This document shows positions 1 to 5,729 of a stretch of DNA of 5,729 nucleotides, piece after piece (within the stretch, counting starts at the first letter, position 1; each line of letters opens with the position of its first letter). Position numbers and translations under genes: made by a program. This DNA comes from Dermatophilaceae bacterium (lineage in GTDB: Bacteria > Actinomycetota > Actinomycetes > Actinomycetales > Dermatophilaceae): the NCBI GenBank assembly GCA_013361975.1, contig JABFXB010000258.1, positions 1 to 5,729 on the forward strand, in the 5' to 3' direction. The notes beneath the pieces are model-generated. The model did not search any database. It was not told the DNA's origin and saw only the letters and a list, made by a program, of their open reading frames with translations.

Positions 1-1
1 C

Positions 2-670
2 TTCTTCGGCCTCTTCGTCGCGATGCTCTACGTCGCGACCGAGCGCGTGTCGTGGATCGCCATCGGCCTGCTCCTCTTCGCCGCGGCGGTCGCCTTCGCG
101 CTGTCCGCGTTCACGCACTTCCAGAAGCGCGTCGACCTGTGGCTCGACCCGTTCTCGCCCGACAACCTCGAGCGGTCGAACCAGCTCGCCAACGGCCTGT
201 GGGGCATGGCATCAGGCGGCCTCACCGGCACCGGTCTGGGCGCCGGGCGGCCCTACCTCACGTCCTTCGCCGAGAGCGACTTCATCTTCCCGTCGCTCGG
301 CGAGGAGCTCGGGCTCTTCGGCGCGGTGGCGATCATCGTGCTCTACCTGCTCTTCTGCGAGCGCGGCATCCGCACGGCCCTCGGCGTGCGCGACGGCTTC
401 GGCAAGCTGCTCGCGATCGGCCTCGCCTTCTCGGTCGCGTTCCAGCTCTTCATCGTCATCGGCGGCGTCACGCGGGTGATCCCGCTGACCGGCCTCACGA
501 CCCCCTTCATGTCGCTCGGTGGCTCGTCCCTCCTCGCGAACTGGGTGATCATGGCGCTGCTGCTGCGCATCTCCGACCAGGCCCGCCGCCCGATGCCCGA
601 GATGCCGGTGGGCGTCGCGGCCGACGACCCGTCGCCGGCCGAGGTGACACAGGTGGTGAAGCTGCCGTGA
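2..670 (+). CDS. rodA: RodA/FtsW family SEDS peptidoglycan glycosyltransferase, C-terminal part (5' end outside window)
   Basis: This integral membrane protein polymerises glycan strands from lipid II and works with a class B PBP, here the next gene. The reading frame is open from the left edge (first whole codon at base 2), so the N-terminal half is missing; 222 residues are visible, while the family is usually 400-500. Several hydrophobic segments are visible, for example residues 17-37 of the fragment. The large extracellular loop contains WLDPF and then ESDFIF followed by EELGLFG. The Asp in ESDFIF (bases 278-280, fragment residue 93) corresponds to the conserved essential Asp of SEDS proteins. 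The C-terminal signature GVTRVIPLTGLTTPFMSLGG followed by SS (GGSS at fragment residues 173-176) is unmistakable. A hydrophilic tail of about 35 residues follows. The stop overlaps the pbpA start (GTGA at 667-670), indicating translational coupling. Calling it RodA rather than FtsW rests on the pbpA-pknB neighbourhood, as in M. tuberculosis Rv0017c. Confidence 0.95.
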   Translation, partial: FFGLFVAMLYVATERVSWIAIGLLLFAAAVAFALSAFTHFQKRVDLWLDPFSPDNLERSNQLANGLWGMASGGLTGTGLGAGRPYLTSFAESDFIFPSLGEELGLFGAVAIIVLYLLFCERGIRTALGVRDGFGKLLAIGLAFSVAFQLFIVIGGVTRVIPLTGLTTPFMSLGGSSLLANWVIMALLLRISDQARRPMPEMPVGVAADDPSPAEVTQVVKLP

Positions 671-2127
671 ACACCCCGATCCGCCGCCTCTCCGTGCTCA
701 TCGCCTGCCTCTTCACGACGCTGCTCGTCGCCTCGACCATCGTCCAGTTCACGCAGGCGAAGACGCTCAACGCGATGGCGACCAACAAGCGCACCCTGCT
801 CGACAACTACGCCCGCGAGCGTGGCTCGATCATCGTGGGCGGCCAGGCCATCGCGAAGTCGGTGCCGGTCCAGGACCAGTACCGCTTCCTGCGCACCTAC
901 TCGCAGGGCAACCTCTACGCCCAGCTCACCGGCTTCTACTCGTACTCCGTCGGCGCCCCCTACGGCCTCGAGCACGCCTCCGACGACCTGCTCTCCGGCG
1001 ACGCCGACACCCTGTTCGTCCGCCGCGTCACCGACCTCATCACCGGCCGCAAGACCTCCGGCGCGACCATCGAGCTCACGATCGACCCGAAGGCGCAGGC
1101 TGCTGCCGACAAGGCCCTCGGCGACAACAGGGGCGCGGTGGTGGCGCTCGACCCGAAGACCGGCGCGATCCTCGCCATGGTCAGCCACCCGACCTACGAC
1201 CCGAACCCGCTCTCGAGCCACGACCTGTCCAAGGCCGCGAAGGCGTGGCAGACGCTCTCGACCGACAAGGACAAGGCATACCTCAACCGGGCCGTCAGCG
1301 GTGTCTACCCGCCCGGTTCCACGTTCAAGGTCGTCACGGCCGCCGCGGCCCTCGAGAACGGCGTCGTCACCGACGAGAACTCCTCGGTGCCCGGGCCGCC
1401 CGTGCTCGACCTGCCGCTGACGAGCACCAACCTGCCCAACGAGAACGGCCGCGCGTGCGGGCCGAACAACAAGACGACGTTGATCCACGCCCTCGAGATC
1501 TCGTGCAACACGGCGTTCGGCTCCCTCGGCCTCGAGCTCGGCGGCGAGAAGCTGCGGGCCCAGGCCGCCAAGTTCGGCTTCGGCGACTCGCTCCAGGTGC
1601 CGATGCGCGTCGCGACCAGCTCGGTGCCGGCCGACCTCAACGCGCCTCAGGCGGCGCAGACGGCGATCGGCCAGTACGACGTGCGCACGACGCCCCTCCA
1701 GATGGCGATGGTCGCGGCCGGCATCGCCAACGGCGGCCGCGTCATGACGCCCTACCTCATCGACTCGGTGCGCAGCGCCAACCTCGACATCATCGAGTCC
1801 ACCCCCGACCCGGTCGAGCTGTCGCAGGCGGTGTCCGAGCGGACCGCCTCCACGCTGACGAAGATGATGGTCTCGGTCGTGCAGAACGGCAGTGGCGCCC
1901 GCGCGAAGATCGACGGCGTCGAGGTGGCCGGCAAGACCGGCACGGCGCAGCACGACCTCGACAAGCCGCCGCACGCCTGGTTCATCTCCTTCGCCCCCGC
2001 CACCGACCCGAAGATCGCCGTCGCGGTCGTCGTCGAGGACGGCGGCGTCAAGGGCAGCGAGGTCGGCGGCGGCCGAGTCGCCGCCCCGATCGCCCGCGAC
2101 GTCATGGAGGCGGTGCTGAACCGATGA
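667..2127 (+). CDS. pbpA: Class B penicillin-binding protein PbpA (D,D-transpeptidase)
   Basis: PbpA crosslinks peptidoglycan stem peptides outside the membrane and is the likely partner of the preceding RodA. It has 486 residues, close to the roughly 490 of M. tuberculosis PbpA. It has a short basic N-terminus and one membrane anchor (about residues 8-28). A dimer-type region beginning at NYARERGSI follows, then the transpeptidase domain from about residue 155. All three catalytic motifs are intact: STFK (Ser218 nucleophile, Lys221), SCN (Ser279-Asn281) and KTGT (Lys423-Thr426). Their positions nearly match those in M. tuberculosis PbpA. The GTG start at 667 is chosen because it puts the membrane anchor at the usual place. 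It also overlaps the rodA stop (GTGA) and has an AGGTGG element 10 bases upstream (651-656). The frame is open far upstream of 667, but that part is antisense-like noise across rodA. The protein ends in MEAVLNR, a normal family ending, although the frame keeps coding character after the stop (see 2128-2238). Confidence 0.97.
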   Translation: MNTPIRRLSVLIACLFTTLLVASTIVQFTQAKTLNAMATNKRTLLDNYARERGSIIVGGQAIAKSVPVQDQYRFLRTYSQGNLYAQLTGFYSYSVGAPYGLEHASDDLLSGDADTLFVRRVTDLITGRKTSGATIELTIDPKAQAAADKALGDNRGAVVALDPKTGAILAMVSHPTYDPNPLSSHDLSKAAKAWQTLSTDKDKAYLNRAVSGVYPPGSTFKVVTAAAALENGVVTDENSSVPGPPVLDLPLTSTNLPNENGRACGPNNKTTLIHALEISCNTAFGSLGLELGGEKLRAQAAKFGFGDSLQVPMRVATSSVPADLNAPQAAQTAIGQYDVRTTPLQMAMVAAGIANGGRVMTPYLIDSVRSANLDIIESTPDPVELSQAVSERTASTLTKMMVSVVQNGSGARAKIDGVEVAGKTGTAQHDLDKPPHAWFISFAPATDPKIAVAVVVEDGGVKGSEVGGGRVAAPIARDVMEAVLNR

Positions 2128-2234
2128 CCGACCGACCCGACCAGCGTGAGCAGCCAGCTGCCGGCGCCCGACGAGCGGACCACGATGACCCAGCACCCGG
2201 ACGAGCACTTCACGAACGAGCAGAGGCGAACGAC

Positions 2235-2238
<4 letters not shown>
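2128..2238 (+). other. Coding-biased stretch in the pbpA frame after its stop: possible small ORF or lost PbpA tail
   Basis: After the pbpA TGA (2125-2127) the same frame runs 36 sense codons to a TGA at 2236-2238. Of these codons 35 end in G or C, as in the real genes here. The alternative frame, which would extend pknB upstream to ATG 2124, has only 21 of 37. The encoded peptide is hydrophilic (Pro, Thr, Asp, Glu, Gln, Arg) with no membrane segment. Possible internal starts are GTG 2146 (30 residues, no visible Shine-Dalgarno) and ATG 2185 (17 residues, weak GAGCGG six bases upstream). The closing TGA overlaps the pknB start as GTGA, the same junction as rodA-pbpA. I infer one of three things: a former PbpA C-terminal tail cut by a stop, a tiny translated ORF coupling pbpA to pknB, or a remnant of a lost gene such as pknA. 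The sequence alone does not decide between these. Confidence 0.4.
2222..2226 (+). promoter_or_regulatory. Shine-Dalgarno of pknB (AGAGG)
   Basis: AGAGG lies eight bases before the GTG at 2235, a good spacing. It favours that start over the in-frame ATG at 2124. The ATG overlaps the pbpA stop as ATGA, but its nearest purine-rich element (GGAGG, 2106-2110) is 13 bases away. Confidence 0.6.
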
Positions 2239-4094
<1,856 letters not shown>

Positions 4095-4101
4095 CCGTCC
4101 A

Positions 4102-4122
4102 GTCGAGTGCCCACTTTCCGAC
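4102..4122 (-). repeat. Inverted copy of the array unit junction (21 bp)
   Basis: This 21-bp stretch is the exact reverse complement of the junction between neighbouring array units, that is, the last eight bases of one unit plus the first 13 of the next. Exact complements lie at 4154-4174, 4216-4236, 4247-4267 and 4278-4298. The copy at 4185-4205 has one mismatch, and the nearest one (4123-4143) differs at two positions. It is the only copy in reverse orientation and marks the left border of the array. Confidence 0.85.
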
Positions 4123-4143
4123 ATCGGAGAGTGGGCACTCGAC
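4102..4143. terminator. Long inverted repeat between convergent genes, candidate bidirectional terminator
   Basis: Eight bases after the pknB stop, the arm 4102-4121 pairs with 4124-4143. All positions match except one, which is a G-U wobble in RNA. The result is a stem of about 19 pairs with an ACAU loop. The outer 13 bp, gtcgagtgcccac against gtgggcactcgac, are perfect. No T-run follows on either strand, so this is not a classical Rho-independent terminator, though actinobacterial terminators often lack a U tail. The position between convergent genes supports an end-of-transcript role for pknB and perhaps also for trpG. The right arm is also the start of the tandem array, so the hairpin may simply result from how the repeats are arranged. 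Confidence 0.5.
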
Positions 4144-4298
4144 GTTGCGGGGCGTCGGAAAGTGGGCACTCGACGTTGCGGGGCGTCGGTAAGTGGGCAC
4201 TCGACGTTGCGGGGCGTCGGAAAGTGGGCACTCGACGTTGCGGGGCGTCGGAAAGTGGGCACTCGACGTTGCGGGGCGTCGGAAAGTGGGCACTCGAC
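4131..4298. repeat. 31-bp tandem repeat array, five full units plus a 13-bp partial
   Basis: Units start at 4131, 4162, 4193, 4224 and 4255, with a partial at 4286-4298. Each unit is a 13-bp part, gtgggcactcgac, followed by an 18-bp part, gttgcggggcgtcggaaa. Four units are identical. The second has one change (T for A at 4190). Each unit contains a short inverted repeat, CGACG and CGTCG with eight bases between (4140-4144 and 4153-4157 in the first unit). There are no variable spacers, so it is not a CRISPR array. The period is not a multiple of three, and the standard unit has no stop codon in any of six frames, so long open frames cross it without being genes. The array fills most of the 231-bp gap between the pknB and trpG stops. 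The rest of that gap (4299-4325) shows nothing convincing. Function unknown. It could be a dispersed intergenic repeat family, a protein-binding array or a slippage product. Confidence 0.95.
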
Positions 4299-4325
4299 CT
4301 GGGTGTGGCTCCGCCGGGAGGCGAC

Positions 4326-4964
4326 TCAGACGGCGGCGGTGACGAGCGGGCTCAGCCCGGCCGACCGCTCCACGGCACCGGTGTCTCCGCACATCGCGAG
4401 GAAGTTCGCCAGCATGCGGTGGCCACCCTCGGTCAGGACGCTCTCGGGGTGGAACTGGACGCCGTGCAGTGGCAGGTCGCGGTGGCGTACGGCCATGACC
4501 AGCCCCGAGTCGGTGCGGCCCGTCGCGACGAGCTCGGGCGGCAGCGTCGCGGGGTCGATGGTCAGCGAGTGGTAGCGCGTCGCGGTGAAGGGGCTGGGCA
4601 GCCCTTCGAGGACGCCCGTGCCGTCGTGGTGCACGAGCGACGTCTTGCCGTGGAGCAGCTCGGGCGCCCGTCCGACCGTCGCGCCGGCGACGACGCCGAG
4701 AGCCTGGTGGCCGAGGCACACCCCGAACATCGGCTTCGCGATGCGCGCGCACTCGCGGATGACGTCCATCGAGACCCCGGCCCCCTCCGGCGTGCCCGGG
4801 CCGGGCGACACGAGCACCCCGTCGTATGCTGCCGCGTCGCTCGCGGCGACGGCGTCGTTGCGCACCACCGTGCAGTCGGCCCCGAGCTGCTCGAGGTAGC
4901 CGACGATCGTGTAGACGAAGCTGTCGTAGTTGTCGATGACGAGGATGCGGGCGCGGCTGGTCAT
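4326..4964 (-). CDS. trpG: Anthranilate synthase / aminodeoxychorismate synthase glutamine amidotransferase subunit (TrpG/PabA)
   Basis: This cytosolic class I glutamine amidotransferase hydrolyses glutamine and passes ammonia to a TrpE and/or PabB partner. The products are anthranilate (tryptophan) or 4-amino-4-deoxychorismate (folate). It has 212 residues, slightly longer than the usual 190-200 because of a C-terminal extension of about 15 residues. The start carries VIDNYDSF. The oxyanion strand is SPGPGTPE (53-60). The nucleophile elbow is GVCLGHQALG with Cys83. HGKTSLVHHDG (105-115) and RYHSL (130-134) follow. The catalytic pair is His172 and Glu174 in FHPES. All residues needed for glutaminase activity are present. 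The ATG at 4962-4964 has a GGAGA six bases upstream. It lies 21 bp after the DUF881 gene on the same strand, so the two are probably co-transcribed, and it converges on pknB as in M. tuberculosis Rv0013/Rv0014c. The motifs do not separate TrpG from PabA, and one protein may serve both enzymes. No trpE or pabB is in the window. Confidence 0.93.
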   Translation of the reverse strand: MTSRARILVIDNYDSFVYTIVGYLEQLGADCTVVRNDAVAASDAAAYDGVLVSPGPGTPEGAGVSMDVIRECARIAKPMFGVCLGHQALGVVAGATVGRAPELLHGKTSLVHHDGTGVLEGLPSPFTATRYHSLTIDPATLPPELVATGRTDSGLVMAVRHRDLPLHGVQFHPESVLTEGGHRMLANFLAMCGDTGAVERSAGLSPLVTAAV

Positions 4965-4970
4965 GCGAGT

Positions 4971-4975
4971 TCTCC
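4971..4975 (-). promoter_or_regulatory. Shine-Dalgarno of trpG/pabA (GGAGA)
   Basis: Read on the minus strand, GGAGA lies six bases before the ATG at 4964, within the 21-bp gap after the DUF881 stop. It fixes the start and points to independent initiation inside a two-gene operon. Confidence 0.65.
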
Positions 4976-4985
4976 AGGCAGTGGG

Positions 4986-5717
4986 TCAGCGGATCGGCGA
5001 CGCGTACTGGAAGTCGACCGAGCCCGAGTATGCCGGGAACTCGACCGAGCCGTGCGTGTGCAGCCCGTAGCCGAGACCGACGGCGTCGACGTACTGCTTG
5101 TAGATGGTGACCGAGGGGTCGGCGTCGAGTCCGCGCTGCAGCCGGTCGAGGTCGCCGATGGCGGTGATGCGGTAGGGCGGCGCGTAGACGCGGCCCTGCA
5201 GGATGAGCGTGTTGCCGACGCAGCGCACGGCGCTCGTCGAGATGACGCGCTGGTCCTGGATCATCATCGCCTCGGCGCCCGACGACCACAGCGCGTTGAC
5301 GACGGCCTGGACGTCCTGCTGGTGCACGACGATGTCGTCGGCGGTGAAGCCGTCGGGCAGGGAGTCGGCCGTGCGGTGCGCGTCGTCGAGCGTGACCTCG
5401 ACGGCGGGCCCCTTGACCTTCGTCGTCGCGGCGGTGCCGGCCAGCTCGTCGGCGGCGCGACCAAGGCTGGAGATGTGGTCGTCGGCGGGGGCGTTGGTCT
5501 TGGCGAGCGCGTTGACCTCGCCCTGCAGCTCGTCGAGGAGGGTGGCCTTCTCCTGGACCCGGGCCGTGCCCTCCTTGATCAGCTGGGGCAGGTCGCGGTC
5601 GGCACGCAGGTCGCGTCCCTGCGCCGCCTGGAAGCTCATCGCGAACATCAGGCCGGCAGCGGCGGTGACGACCGGGACGAGCACGCTCCACGTGATGCGC
5701 CGCCGGGCCGGGGACAC
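4986..5717 (-). CDS. DUF881 family membrane protein (M. tuberculosis Rv0012-like); true start may lie outside window
   Basis: This is a DUF881 protein, a family next to division and wall genes in Actinomycetota and related to Bacillus YlxW/YlxX. No biochemical activity is established for it. From the GTG at 5717 it has 243 residues. There is a basic N-terminus, then one membrane segment (about 11-30), then a charged, probably coiled-coil stretch (about 42-75). The extracytoplasmic DUF881 domain covers about 100-243. The most typical motifs are DDIVVHQQDVQAVVNALW (128-144 region), GAEAMMIQDQRV, IRCVGNT-like VRCVGNT (164-170) and LQGRVYAPPYRITAIGD. The N-in topology with the domain outside is inferred. 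The 12 bases before the GTG show no Shine-Dalgarno, and their codons (Ser-Glu-Pro-Ala) keep the coding third-position bias. The gene therefore may start further upstream, beyond base 5729. It is the first visible gene of a probable DUF881-trpG operon. In M. tuberculosis crgA lies next to it, but nothing of that is visible here. Confidence 0.9.
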   Translation of the reverse strand: MSPARRRITWSVLVPVVTAAAGLMFAMSFQAAQGRDLRADRDLPQLIKEGTARVQEKATLLDELQGEVNALAKTNAPADDHISSLGRAADELAGTAATTKVKGPAVEVTLDDAHRTADSLPDGFTADDIVVHQQDVQAVVNALWSSGAEAMMIQDQRVISTSAVRCVGNTLILQGRVYAPPYRITAIGDLDRLQRGLDADPSVTIYKQYVDAVGLGYGLHTHGSVEFPAYSGSVDFQYASPIR

Positions 5718-5729
5718 CGCGGGCTCGGA

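Noticed and set aside
343..2208. Long antisense open frame opposite rodA and pbpA
   Set aside because: The composition is typical of antisense to GC-rich genes (Arg/Gly/Val/Asp-rich), with no recognisable family and no ribosome binding site.
4102..4143. Terminal inverted repeats of an insertion sequence
   Set aside because: The arms are only two bases apart with no transposase gene between or near them, and no target-site duplication is visible.
4102..4298. CRISPR array
   Set aside because: The whole 31-bp unit is repeated without variable spacers, and there are no cas genes.
4312..4323. Small hairpin (cgcc-ggga-ggcg) just after the trpG stop as a terminator
   Set aside because: The stem has only four pairs and no T-run, so it is likely by chance in DNA this rich in GC.
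4162..4575. Plus-strand open frame starting in the repeats
   Set aside because: The N-terminal half is a translation of the 31-bp repeats and the rest is antisense to trpG. Such frames may appear as hypothetical proteins in databases but are probably not genes.

Overview
The window is very GC-rich, with G or C in nearly every third codon position. It carries the cell-wall growth and division cluster typical of Actinomycetota. Gene content and order (rodA, pbpA and pknB facing trpG/pabA and a DUF881 gene) match the region that in Mycobacterium tuberculosis runs from Rv0012 to Rv0017c. The protein sequences look most like Micrococcales, perhaps Intrasporangiaceae. That placement is from memory of the families, not from a search.

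Layout. Positions 2-670 (+) hold the C-terminal part of a SEDS glycosyltransferase (RodA/FtsW), cut by the left edge. Positions 667-2127 (+) hold a complete class B penicillin-binding protein (PbpA), joined to rodA by a GTGA overlap. Positions 2128-2234 are a short gap where many relatives carry pknA. No kinase gene is present there, but the gap keeps a strong coding signature in the pbpA frame. Positions 2235-4094 (+) hold a complete PASTA-domain Ser/Thr kinase (PknB). Positions 4095-4325 are a 231-bp intergenic region between convergent genes. Most of it is a 31-bp tandem repeat array (five full units and a 13-bp partial) preceded by an inverted copy that can form a long hairpin. Positions 4326-4964 (-) hold a type 1 glutamine amidotransferase (TrpG/PabA). 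Positions 4986-5717 (-) hold a DUF881 membrane protein whose true start may lie just beyond the right edge.

How the genes work together. RodA polymerises glycan strands from lipid II, PbpA crosslinks them, and PknB senses wall fragments through its extracellular PASTA domains and phosphorylates wall-synthesis and division proteins. DUF881 proteins are membrane proteins of unknown function that sit next to division genes. The amidotransferase supplies ammonia for anthranilate and/or 4-amino-4-deoxychorismate synthesis, and its conserved linkage here has no obvious metabolic reason.

The gene content is ordinary core genome. The parts worth a second look are the repeat array with its inverted copy, and the pbpA-pknB junction.
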